In this document: piece by piece, positions 35,211 through 46,217 of the stretch | Numbering within the stretch: the stretch's first letter is position 1 | Layout: each line of letters starts with the position of its first letter | DNA from: Daucus carota subsp. sativus | Taxonomy: Eukaryota; Streptophyta; Magnoliopsida; Apiales; Apiaceae | DNA: 64,000 nucleotides | Direction of reading: 5' to 3' | Assembly: GCF_001625215.2 (NCBI RefSeq) | Contig: NC_030382.2 | Location: 33,590,610 to 33,654,609 of the forward strand | Notes under the pieces: generated by a model | Databases searched by the model: none | Seen by the model: the letters and a program-made list of their open reading frames with translations, nothing else | What the model was told of the DNA's origin: nothing | Made by a program: the position numbers and the translations under genes

Positions 35211-36676
35211 GATGCTAAAAAATTGAAGCCTAACTGAGAGACACAATCCTACTCCGTGCAACACTTGTTTGGGTTTGAATTTCAATTTTTTCCCGTCTAG
35301 CCAAGTTAAGCCCTTTCTCATATGTATCGGTCGATAATTTTTTTTATATCAAATTTGAATGTGTACAATTAAAATTGGTAGGTAATATTTGTTTTGGATT
35401 AAGAAAATGAATTACTAATATATAAACAGATATCAATAGATTTATAAGATAGAACATATATATTTTCCTAATCTAACGGGTTTATTTATCCGGTATATAC
35501 TCTAGCGGATTATAAACTTTTGATAATAATAAGACCATGCAACCAAATTATACTCCTTACGCTTATTATATACAAGATATAATAGAATAGATGGGTCAAG
35601 TTCTATAAAATACACAAAAACATTGAAGTATTAAAGTACCGGTCATAATTTTTTAGTTTAATATAAATAATAAATCATTGAGAAAAGTTTTGTGGAGACT
35701 GAATTTTGTGGAGGATGGAGAGACTTAATCACAACCATCCATTTCTTACACATCCAAGGGCTCATGTTATTTGCCTTGCACATTCGTTTTCTCTCCCAAT
35801 CATGTCCTGCGCTTCTAAATCGGTGAACAACAAGCCGTACTTCTAAATCCCGCATAACATAAAATAATAATTCCATAATATTGGTATTCAATCACCGAAA
35901 ATCTAACAAATAAAAATAATAATTGCATACAAAACAAAGATGTAGTTGGACATTGCTATGATCGGCACTGAACTCATTGTCATTGTTCTGCAACGAATTG
36001 AATTTGTTGCAAAACAAAATAACACTTAGATAATTCACAAATATGCGAGACAAATTATTAATATTACATTACTAGAAATGCAAGACAAGAATAGTGTAAA
36101 TTATAAAGATAGTTTTGAATTAAAACTAAAACAAAAAATGAACGACAAGAATATTAATAATACATTACTATAAATGCAGGACAAGAATAGTGTACATTAT
36201 TAATATTACATTACCAGAAATACAAGATAAAAAATGCAGGACAAAGAATATTTAATCATGTCCATTAATTGTCAGATTATTTTAACGGTATATCTTGTAG
36301 TCTCTAAGGACTCCAAAGTTTTTATCTCCATTGAGCCCAACTCATATTTGATTATCCAAATTTATCATTTATAACTAGTCTCGAACATAGTTATTGATTA
36401 ATCATTTATATCTTTCAACTTTAACGAGCATTAACATTATTGTTCTACTACTTATGAGTTGTACGTATAACATAATATCCTACGATTTAAAATAATAATT
36501 GTTCTAACTTTTGATTACAATGTTTATGTTATAAAACATAATTTCCAAGTTATCGGATATTTACAAATATTGTAGGAAAAAAATATAATTTAAATGATTG
36601 AATTATATTTTATCCAATTTTGAACTCCAGCACTCCAATATTTTTGTGTACTATAAATATATAATATAATAATAAC
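35211..36676. other. Intergenic DNA with repeat scraps
   Basis: About 35340-35590 is an inverted relative of the Helitron-like 5' region at 31040-31260. About 36050-36250 has three degenerate copies of a CAAGAATAGTGTA..ATTATTAATATTACATTA phrase. No gene is seen. Confidence 0.55.
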
Positions 36677-36908
36677 TAAGGGGATGTTTGATTGGAGGTT
36701 TATGGGCTTGATAAACCGGAATCTGCTTCTTATTCCATTAGAGCGGAATGAGAACTCGTACACCTTTGGCATGTTTAACACAAACCTGGCCAGTAACCCG
36801 GGTTACGAAAATTGATTCTCAATCTTCTTCTCACTCGATGTACATTTCTCCTTCATCGTTTCTTCGTTTCTATCTATCATTCTTGCTGTCCGTCATCCCG
36901 CCTCTCGC

Positions 36909-37003
36909 CTCTCTCTCTCTCGAGCTCGCCTCTCGCCTCTCTCTCTCTCTCTCTCTCTGAGTCTCTCCTCTCACTCTCTCCCAACATCTCTCTCCACTCT
37001 CCA
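36909..37003. repeat. CT-rich microsatellite
   Basis: Several (CT)n runs, the longest about ten units near 36936-36958, within a pyrimidine-rich stretch. Such tracts are common in plant 5' UTRs and this one may derive from the leader of the captured cyclophilin gene (inference). Confidence 0.85.
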
Positions 37004-37460
37004 TTTGCTCGATAGTCAAGGCTCTTTCCAAGGTAACTTTTTACACAAAACTCTCATCATATCTATACTCTCGTCACAATTATATGCATATATTTGTGTA
37101 CATTGGCTCACCATTTATGCAATTTATGATTTTGTTGTGCTGTGTGTTTATTATCTGCTCATGAAAATTGGTATCAAGGTGTTTGATTAAATGTCTAAGC
37201 GAGAATATTATAGCTGAATTGAACAAGTTATGTTCTTCAATGTTTTGATTTGAGTTAAACCATGTCATAATCCAACTATGTTGATTGCTGTGGTTTGTGC
37301 AAAGTATGTCGAAGTGCTTCTGTTTCAGTTTTTTTGGCCTTAGGAGGATCCGACATTCGACCACCTGCACCCATTGTTGCCTCGCTCTTGGTTTTTGTTG
37401 TGTGTTTAGTTGAAGTTGCTCTGTATTTCCTTAGACCTGCAACTAATCTGCGGTCACTAG

Positions 37461-37697
<237 letters not shown>

Positions 37698-37874
37698 TAA
37701 TATATAATTTATTTATACAAAAATGCGCTTCAGTTTATTTTGTGATGAATGATATAGATATATTTTTGAAGACCGAGATGATGCTCGAGTTCTTTGTCTA
37801 TTGTAAATCATGTTTTCTACTGAACAAGTGTATCTTTTGAGTGGATTGTGATATTCATGTTTCTGAAATAATTA

Positions 37875-38397
37875 GGGTTAATTATCTAATTGGGCACTCA
37901 ATTCACACCAATATATCATCCGGGACACTCTCGAATTTTCGGTCTCATTTGAAACATCGTTTTCAAAAATTATATCAGTCTTAAAAATAAAACGTTAAAT
38001 TTGAAAACAAATTGACAGTATGAGAAGTGTTACTCATGGGGCTTTAACACAATAGGCTATAGAGATTATGTAGGCACGATTAATTGAATTTTCACGTCCA
38101 AAAAATGGCTATATATGGATTATTAGGGTTTTTAATAACTATCTCTTCCACCTTCAATTTTACCCATTTTTTGAACGTGAAAATTCAATTAATCGTACCT
38201 ACATAATCTCTGCAGCCTATTCTGTTAAAGCCCCATGAGTAACACTTCTCAAACCGTCGATTTGTTTTTGAATTTAATGTTTTATTTTTAGGACTGATAC
38301 AACTTCTGAAAATGGTGTTTCAAATGATATCAAAAATTCGATAGTGTCCCGGATGATATATTGGTGTGAAATGAGTGCCCAGTTTGATAATTAACCC
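37875..38397. mobile_element. Mutator-type foldback MITE with 9-10 bp TSD
   Basis: GAAATAATTA flanks both ends (37865-37874 and 38398-38407). The arms, about 230 bp each, are inverted copies: GGGTTAATTATCTAATTGGG on the left; the inverted right arm begins GGGTTAATTATCAAACTGGG. The apex is around ATGGATTATTAGGGTTTTTA. There is no coding capacity. It is nested in the PIF-like element. Confidence 0.88.
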
Positions 38398-39609
38398 GAA
38401 ATAATTATAAATAAATTTCAACAAAACAAAAAAAACCATGTATGCATCTTTAGTGAGATACTAAGGGTACATAGATTGAATATCACACTGCAAGTCGTAA
38501 AGGTTGGGGGTGTAAATTTCTGAAGGATTTTTTTGCTCTCTTGTCCCCTTCTTATAATGCAATTGATATCGAGGATCCCACCTAGCACCAGTACTAGAAC
38601 CAACTTTGAAAACTGGGACAGCTGTTGTAACATAAGATCCTTCTGATTTTGATGATTTAATATGAAATTGTTGGAGTAGTAATTGTTGAAATCCATATGA
38701 AATTATGTTCTTGTCTTTCGTGATGCTATAAAAGATGCAATATAGCTGAATGTAATTAGTGAGATATTTTAGTATCTCACTAAAATATAACTTATGGTTA
38801 ATTGGTTATATGTCATTTTACCACATGAGAGAGTTCATTTTACCACATGAGAGAGTTATCAAATAGATTACTGTATCCTGTTAAAAACGATAGGAGATTT
38901 TATAACTTAATTTACTAGTACAAAAAACGCAACAAAAGGGTTCTTTGTATTGTGAAACACTAAAAATGGAGAAGGTGATGTGTTTTCTGGAATAAAAAAC
39001 TCCATAACCAAAGAATGCAGTGGGTCAAAACAAAGCTAACATAGTGTGTATATCATCAGTTATTCCATGGAGTACAACAGAAATCATGTCGGCAAACATA
39101 TAAAGCTCACTTTTGTCTCTTTAGCAGTTTCCAAACACAGTTTCAAAAAGAAGTTACAACTAGGTTTATATTTCTAAAAGACGATAAAAACCACAGATGT
39201 AGTAATATTTGGCTTTCCGATAAGCAGGATCAGCTTATGCTTCTATACTCTAGTAGGCCAGACTCTAACAATGTCCAAAACAGGGCCACAAATATGACCC
39301 CAGTCGTTAGTAATATTTGGCTTTCCTTGTTCTATCTAATATAGCCCGGAACCTGAGATTTATATCATAATTTCTGCAAAATTTTAATATGTTTCTGCAT
39401 CAATTGTTTCTGCTTCATATATATTAATGTATTTATGTTTGAAATTTTGTAGTAATGGCTCATTTGGGAGTGACACGGAGAAGCAGAGTATTGTTGAAGT
39501 TTCAAGTTAACATAATGATAATCAAGTTTTTCGTTATTTTTGTTCCTTGGTATTTGATGGGTATAACACTATTGAGTGATCATATTTTCGGAAGAGGACA
39601 AGGGATAGA

Positions 39610-39905
39610 ATGATTCATAGACTAGCTAATCTAAATAGCTTGATAAAAGATAGTGATATTGGATGTATAAATGAACTTCGTATGAATATGTCCACATTTA
39701 ATGTGCTTTGTGAGATGCTTAGAGATATCGGAGATTCAAGAGAAACTAAAAAGATGAGCTTAAACGAGACGGTTGCAATATTTTTGTACATTTTAGCTCA
39801 TCACAAGAAGAATAGAACAATTGGAAATTATTTTGTGAGGAGTGGGGAAACAATAAGTAGACAATTTAATCGCTGCCTTCTCTGCAGTTTTACTTTAAAA
39901 ATCCT
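39610..39905 (+). pseudogene. PIF/Harbinger transposase N-terminal fragment
   Basis: An open stretch encodes ELRMNMSTFNVLCEMLRD, then MSLNETVAIFLYILAHHKKN and RSGETISRQFNRCL. This is the conserved helical region preceding the DDE_Tnp_4 catalytic core in ALP1-like/harbinger transposases (LR..F..LC..LR, then VAMFLHI.AH..KNR..G..F.RSGET.SR.F). After about 39900 similarity stops and no D-D-E residues are found, so catalysis is lost. Confidence 0.75.
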
Positions 39906-40794
39906 CTCTGTACTTTTATTTCAACTAGTTCAAAAATGTGTACTAGTTGCAACTTTGTTATGCCCCATCTTATTTGGTGACTAATATTTCAAGATCATCT
40001 TCATTGCAGGTGGTCATGCTGGGTAATTTTTGTCGGAGCTGTTCTTGCTCCTTTTGAGAAGGAAGATTCATGTTTTAAAAAAATTAACTTCCTAAAGTTG
40101 ATGTAACGTCGACTCAAAAATTTTATTTTGTGTAAAAAGTTGATAAGTTTACTTGTTTATGATGTTATTATGATTTGTTTTAAAGTTATGCAAATAACTA
40201 GAAATTTTATTTTATTTATTATAGTAATATTGGATAATTAAAGCATGTTTTTGTAGGATTTTTCATTTTTTTCCTTACTCATTATTTTGATTATTTTTCA
40301 TATTTTTAGTAAGATATTACGGTTTTTTGAAAATCTAAATAAATAATAAAAAAAATGAAGAATGAATTGATAGTGAAAGTAAATTATGAATTTCAATTAT
40401 CCATGTAAAAAATAAAGAAATTTATTTTCTACAAAAAAGTAATAAGAAAATGATTTTTGGAATTATTTCATATTTCTAAAAAGAGTAAAAAAATGACTTT
40501 TTTATTATTATTAAAAGCATATAAGAAAATTTTAATTTTTTTAAAAGATATTCCGATTCCCGTTTCAGTATAAACCGAACAGGTAATCTCAATTTGATTT
40601 CAGTACGATCCAAATAACGTCAGTAATCTCATTTCCAATCCCGTTTCCCCCATACCCTTCTCATTCCCGATTCTCATTTTCATGTACGATCCAAACGGCA
40701 CCTAAATAAACTTGTAAATGAATTCATACAATTATCGTAAAACAACAAAACTTTTAAATTTAGAGACGACATTTCGTTGGCAGATAGGTGACCA

Positions 40795-41524
40795 TAGGGG
40801 TGTACACGGGTCGGCGAAACCGACCGAACCAACCCAAACCGATCATATTTCACCCGAACCAATCCGAACTTTTTTGACCCGATTGATAATTGGATTAAAA
40901 AATGAGTAACCCGATTTAATTGGGTTGGACACGAGTTTCGATTTTTTTTAGCCGATCCAACCCAACCCGATTAAAAAATATTAAATTAAATATAAAAATT
41001 ATTCACCCCACCTCAGTAACCCATAATATGTTAGCCTAGTCCATTTAACTAATTGTTGATTTGTTGTACTTTGCTAATTATTGATTTGTTGTGCTTTACT
41101 AATTGTTTCTGTTCAACTTAATTTTTAAATTTATTGCTGTAATTATGAAGCTTCTGGTATCGAGCTGAACTTGGTATCGAGCTTTAATTGTTTTGGTCAG
41201 TAGTGCATGTCTTTTAAGATGTTACAGTGCTTAACTCATTTTGTATATACTAGGTATTTCACTTGCTTGTTGTAGTACATTCAGTTAAAGTTTTATCTTT
41301 TGATGTGTCGAAATTTGGTTTTGCTAATTTATGGAAAAGAAATTATTTTATATATCATAACCCGATCAAACCGATCCGAACCAATCCGAACCGAAGTAAT
41401 ACAAATTGGTTTGGGTTATGAATTTAATTTTTATGGTTTGGGTTGAGAATTTGAAAACCCTATTTAATTGGGTTGGGTCGTTAAATTTCTTTAACCCGCC
41501 CAACCCGAACCGTGTACACCCCTA
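40795..41524. mobile_element. hAT-type MITE, GGTGACCA target duplication
   Basis: Termini TAGGGGTGTACACGGG and, at the right, CCGTGTACACCCCTA. Both flanks carry GGTGACCA (40787-40794 and 41525-41532), an exact 8-bp duplication typical of hAT elements. Subterminal regions are rich in AACCCGA/CCGATC words. The 730-bp body has no coding frame. Confidence 0.88.
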
Positions 41525-41551
41525 GGTGACCATATAATTATTGCATTAACT

Positions 41552-42188
41552 TAGGGGTGTACACGGGTTGGCGAAACCGACCAACCCGATCCAAACCGAT
41601 CATATTTCGGCCGATCCAATCCGAAATTTTTTAACCCGATTAGTAATTGGATTGAAATAGTATTAATCCGATTTAATTGGGTTGGACATGGGTTTCAAGT
41701 TTTATAAACCGATCCAACCCAACCCGATTGAAAATATGGGAACATATTAAATTTATCCAATCTCATCACATATTAGACTAATCTAATTAGTTTTATTGTA
41801 TTTGTGTGCCCTAAATTTAATATATTAATTTTTGTTTGCTATTTAAATATATACGAGAATAAATTTATGAATAAGAATATGAAATTAAATTCATAAATAT
41901 ATTTGTTCATTATTTGTTACTATTTTTTTTTTAACTGAATTCAATTTTATGTCTTTGACTAGATTGTTAAGGTAATTTTTAGTGTAAAAAATTGGATGTT
42001 GAAGACCTATTCGACACCGGTGATTATAACCAAACCAATCCGAACCGATCCAAACCGAAGTGCTACAAATTGGTTTGGGTTACAAATTTATACGGTTCAG
42101 GTTGGATTGAAATTTTGAAAACCCGACTTAACTGGGTTGGGCCAATAAATTCTGCTAACCCGCACAACCCAAACCGTGTACACCCCTC
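41552..42188. mobile_element. hAT-type MITE, CATTAACT target duplication
   Basis: Starts TAGGGGTGTACACGGGTTGG and ends AAACCGTGTACACCCCTC. An exact 8-bp duplication CATTAACT flanks it (41544-41551 and 42189-42196). The inner AT-rich body is homologous to the reversed copy at 19905-20524 but differs from the neighbour at 40795-41524, so two subfamilies landed 27 bp apart. Confidence 0.85.
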
Positions 42189-42239
42189 CATTAACTGGTC
42201 TTTTCTCTCTAAACAATAAAATAACAATATTCGCCAAAT

Positions 42240-43109
42240 TTTCTAAATACATTTCACCACGCTTCTGTACCACCAAAACGCTGATTCACCGCAATATACT
42301 TGCCAGAGGTTTATGCTGAATACCATGCAGGTAGCTTCGTGTCTGTATACAGACAAAACGCAAGTGAATCATCAACATTTCCGTTACAAAAAATTTCGTC
42401 CACTTTCGTTTCTGATACAAAACACCAACACAAGTGCGAGCAATATCAAATCAAATTCTTTCCTCGGTTTTCACAATCCAGGTATATCTTCCACCATCTT
42501 TCTCACACACACACTCACTTGTATGCAAAAATTGTAATCAAGAAATGATCTTTTGTGGCTTAATCTAACACTCCACTTTGTGGAAGTTTGATGATCAAGG
42601 GGCAGAATAAGGTTATTTCGATTTTTGTTGTGGATTTTTTTTGTTCATTCCGATTAATAAATTTTGTTATCTATGTTAGATCCCAATTATAACTTGATTG
42701 CAGAAGTTGTTAAATTTATCAGTATAGCTCAGTTGTTAAGAATGTTATTTTCTGTCCAAGTTTTTTATGTATCTATTGTTAAGAAGTTGTTAAGAATGTT
42801 AAATCTATTGGTAAATTATCATTCCCTTCTTGGGAGAGTCCAATTGTTTGCCCTTTCTGTATTTTTGAACTTGGTAACAACAGTAAGATTTAAAAACTTA
42901 AATAGAATTTTTTTTCGTTGGATACTTTTTTCCGGATTTCTTCGGACTTCCTGTCAATGTGCTTTCTTTCCATGAAATTTACTGCTTTCATTGATGACCA
43001 TGCTTGTGAATGCGCTGATTTTATGAAGTAAATATACCGTTTTTTTAATCCACTACTATCTCTTCTTGCTGCAATTACCTTGCTTAAACTTCTATCTTTA
43101 ATGTATTAG
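42240..43109 (+). promoter_or_regulatory. Promoter-proximal region, leader exon and intron of DUF3444 copy 3
   Basis: Family leader words are present but diverged: GAATACCATGCAGGTAGCTT, TACAGACAAAACGCAAGTG and TTCTGATACAAAACACCAAC. The leader exon probably ends at 42481 with a GTATAT donor; the acceptor ATTAG is at 43109 (628-nt intron). The more distal promoter module of copies 1 and 2 is not seen here; the hAT MITE at 41552-42188 occupies that position. Confidence 0.55.
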
Positions 43110-43194
43110 AGATTGAATAGTTGACAAGAATTTCTGAGAGGCAAGAACATCAGCATAGCTTCGACTTGGTTTGAAGAGCCTGAACCTAGTAAGA

Positions 43195-45033
43195 ATGGAC
43201 TCTGTTGTATTGGATGAGAAGAGCGCGAGACAATATTTGGACAGAAGATTGCAGGAAAATGATGTGAAAGGGGCCATAGAATTTGCTATAAAGGGGCAGG
43301 ATAGGTTTCCAAAGCTCAAGAAACTTTTGCACTTTCTAGGCAACATTGTTGTGCAAGTCTCTACTGATGACGAGGAGATAGACTGGTACAGTGTCCTAGG
43401 TGTGGACCCTTCTTCTGATATTAAGACAATAAAGCAACATTATGTGAAACTGGCTAAGGATAACAAGCTCAAGTCGCGGGAAGTGCATAAACTTCTTAAT
43501 AGAGCGTGGAATACCTTGTCAAACAAATTCACCAGAGGAGATTACGATGCCAGGAGAAGTTCAAGACAAATCCAACAGAACGCCTCTGTTGTGAAGCAGG
43601 CAAGCTCATCTAAACAGTTACCTCAGCCTGAACCTGTTTTCGATGATGCTACAGGAGATAACATAAGTGGTCTAAAGCCACTTCCATCAGCAACAGAAGC
43701 AATTCAGCCGGTACCTGGTCTAAATAATATCCGTGGAAATAATGGAGAGGACTTAACATCAATTTCTGCAGCTACAAACTCAATACAGCCGACGCCTGAT
43801 GTGGACAATGTACTGAAAAATAAAGAATGTGTACCGAGGTCAGTTTCCACAGTTACACCGTTAGTCCAGCAGGCTTCAGGTATCCAAACTGTATCAGGAA
43901 ATAATGGAAGATGCTTAATCCAGCTGGCGCCTAGTGTGAACAAAGTATTGGGAAAAAAAGAAACTGGCACAATGATAGTTTCCTCCGCTAAGCAATCAAC
44001 TCAGCCAGTGCCTGGTATGTACAGTGTGTCGGGTAATATAGGAATTGGCCCAAGGTTAAATATCTCAGCTGTGAAACCGTTTCAGCCGGATCCTGATATG
44101 TCCAACGTTTCAGGATATAGTAGAAGTGGCTCAAGTAAAGTCTCCTCAGCAAGACCATCAATTCAGCCAGCTCCCAGTAAGTATGATATGAAAAAACTTT
44201 TAACGGAGAAGGCTAGGAATGTGATTCTCAACAAGCTCCATGAACTCAATGCTGCTGCTAGGGATAAAAATGAACACAACCCTGCAGATGCTATAGATGA
44301 CGCAGCTACAGAAGGTCCTAACGACGATGTATTGAAGACTATGGAGGTTCCAGATTCAGATTTTCATGACTTTGACAATGATAGAACCAAAGAATCATTT
44401 GCTGAGAACCAAGTCTGGGCAGTTTATGACGAAGATGATGGAATGCCCCGACTATATGCTCTCATCCGAAAAGCATCAAAGAGGTCATCTAAGCTGCAAG
44501 TCAGCTGGCTCAACTCTGCAGGCAACATGGAGGCGGAATTATTAAAATGGATCAATTCTGGATTTCACAAAACCTGCGGAGACTTCTGTATCCAGAAGAA
44601 ACAGATCAGTATTAAATTAAACTCATTCTCTCACAGAGTCACAGGATGGACGAAAAAAGCAAATGTATTTCAGATCTTCCCAAAGAAAGGCGACGTGTGG
44701 GCGCTCTACAAGAACTGGTCTCCTGAATGGAATAAGCACACAACAGAGGAAGAAAAGCACAAATATGATATGGTGGAAGTACTTGCAGATTACGACGAAA
44801 GTAAAGGAGTGACAATTGTTCCTCTGGTGAAAGTTTCTGGATTTAAGGCTGTGTTTTGCAAGAATTCGGATGAGAAAGAAGTGAGGGTGGTACCCAAAGG
44901 AGAGATATTTCGATTTTCCCATAAGATAAGTTCTTACCTGCTTACGGACCAAGAAGCTACAAATCTTCCAAACGGTTCCCAGGAGCTCGATCCTGCAGCT
45001 TTGCCATTAGAGCTTCTCCAAGTCCTACATTAA
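43195..45033 (+). CDS. DnaJ-like DUF3444 protein, copy 3 (shorter form)
   Basis: 612 aa from the ATG at 43195; eight open codons precede it but start with TTG. The helical module and J-like region (DWYSVLGVDPSSDIKTI) are diverged from copies 1 and 2 and again lack HPD, reading LAKDNKLKSR. About seven to eight ~27-aa repeats follow (IQPVPGLNNIRGNN, TQPVPGMYSVSGNIG). The stretch of about 150 residues between repeats and DUF3444 in the other copies, including the KRPYEGED and KKGNSKKK patches, is missing; the frame jumps from PAPSKYDMK to LLTEKARNVILNKL. DUF3444 spans about 388-608 and is nearly identical to copy 2, including EGPNDDVLKTMEV. It may have different nuclear targeting from its paralogues (inference). 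Confidence 0.9.
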   Translation: MDSVVLDEKSARQYLDRRLQENDVKGAIEFAIKGQDRFPKLKKLLHFLGNIVVQVSTDDEEIDWYSVLGVDPSSDIKTIKQHYVKLAKDNKLKSREVHKLLNRAWNTLSNKFTRGDYDARRSSRQIQQNASVVKQASSSKQLPQPEPVFDDATGDNISGLKPLPSATEAIQPVPGLNNIRGNNGEDLTSISAATNSIQPTPDVDNVLKNKECVPRSVSTVTPLVQQASGIQTVSGNNGRCLIQLAPSVNKVLGKKETGTMIVSSAKQSTQPVPGMYSVSGNIGIGPRLNISAVKPFQPDPDMSNVSGYSRSGSSKVSSARPSIQPAPSKYDMKKLLTEKARNVILNKLHELNAAARDKNEHNPADAIDDAATEGPNDDVLKTMEVPDSDFHDFDNDRTKESFAENQVWAVYDEDDGMPRLYALIRKASKRSSKLQVSWLNSAGNMEAELLKWINSGFHKTCGDFCIQKKQISIKLNSFSHRVTGWTKKANVFQIFPKKGDVWALYKNWSPEWNKHTTEEEKHKYDMVEVLADYDESKGVTIVPLVKVSGFKAVFCKNSDEKEVRVVPKGEIFRFSHKISSYLLTDQEATNLPNGSQELDPAALPLELLQVLH

Positions 45034-45776
45034 CTATGTGCAAATGTATGTTGGTGTATATGATATTCTTTCTGCTCATCGTCACAGCAAACTTAAGGTT
45101 TGTTCTTCAACAATGCTGGTAAACAACAATCTGCGAGAGTCCCTTATATTATAGATAAAATGCTATTGTAGTTTTTCATGTTAGTCAATTTAGTGGCCAG
45201 TATGTAGCTTGTGACTTCATAGATCAAGAGGAGTAGCTTGGCAGTTCCTGTTAGTTTCTGTTGTCGAATATGTGGTTTTCAGAATCTCTCTTTATGTTGT
45301 AATTTAATAAGTAAGATTTTGATACCGGCTGCTGATGATCAATTGAGGTGCTACTTTTACATGTTTGTTTACATACTCCTTCAAAAGTATAGCACCCATC
45401 ACGTTGTATTAATCTCCCCAATCAAATCATTTAAAACTGCCAAGTAACTGACGTGTCACTTCATTCTGTAACAAATTTTGTATCCAATTTGATACGTGTA
45501 GCATTACTCTTACACTTATCCTCCGGGGAAAAAAGGTACAGTTATAGTGTTAGGTGTGTTAGAACTTTGGATAATCCAAGGAATCAAGGCAGTGCTCTTT
45601 CAGTTCAGTTATTATTGCCAATCTTATATTCTCTCAAGCTCACAGTAGATTTAGGTTCTCTACTTTCTCTCTGTGTTTGATCAATTTATATTCTCTCCTC
45701 CGTGTTTGATCAATTATAAATCCAATATCCCATATCAATCAAATACTACCGTATTCTTTGTTCATAAGAGGATCGT
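45034..45776. other. 3' flank of DUF3444 copy 3 and intergenic DNA
   Basis: The family 3' flank continues to about 45300 (GTTGTCGAATATGTGGTTTT). The rest is AT-rich and unassigned. Confidence 0.6.
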
Positions 45777-45918
45777 GATAGGAACTATTATTTGAGAGAG
45801 TAACATCAGCTTTTTAAGTTTAGTTGTGTATTATTGAGATTGTTATTGTTATTATGAGAATGAGAATACGAGGATAAAACTTTTTCCAATTTTTTTCCCA
45901 AATAACGTGCAATATTAA
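45777..45918 (+). repeat. ~140-bp direct repeat, left copy
   Basis: ATAGGAACTATTATTTGAGA through AACGTGCAATATTA recurs at 61312-61443 in the same orientation with a few small differences (an extra GTTATT and GA here). The pair brackets the whole nested retroelement block. CCCGACCC-rich MITE-like sequence adjoins both copies (45930-46030 and 61160-61311). Confidence 0.85.
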
Positions 45919-46165
45919 TGTTAAAATTTTACCCAACCCGAATCCGACCCAAAATTTTAATGTGTTAGAATACCCTACCCGAACCCGACCCGCACTACCC
46001 GCGGGTAACCCGAAACCGACCCGAAAGATTATATTTATTAATAAGAATATTTTTTAAATAATAAATAAATTTTATTTTAATGCAAATAAATTAATTTCTT
46101 TTAAATTAAAATAATTTTTTATTAAATTTAAGTAATAAATGTTAAAAAAATAATATTTATTTATT

Positions 46166-46170
<5 letters not shown>

Positions 46171-46212
<42 letters not shown>
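46171..46212. repeat. (TA)n microsatellite
   Basis: About twenty TA units directly abut the 5' end of the broken LINE. Confidence 0.95.

Positions 46213-46217
<5 letters not shown>

Noticed and set aside
35211..36676. Long Helitron spanning both sides of the LINE
   Set aside because: The right-hand relative is inverted and lacks a recognisable 3' hairpin, so one continuous element is not supported.
36748..37015. Overlapping frames through a Ser/Leu-rich CT-repeat region
   Set aside because: The residues derive from a (CT)n microsatellite and no domain or splice context supports a protein.
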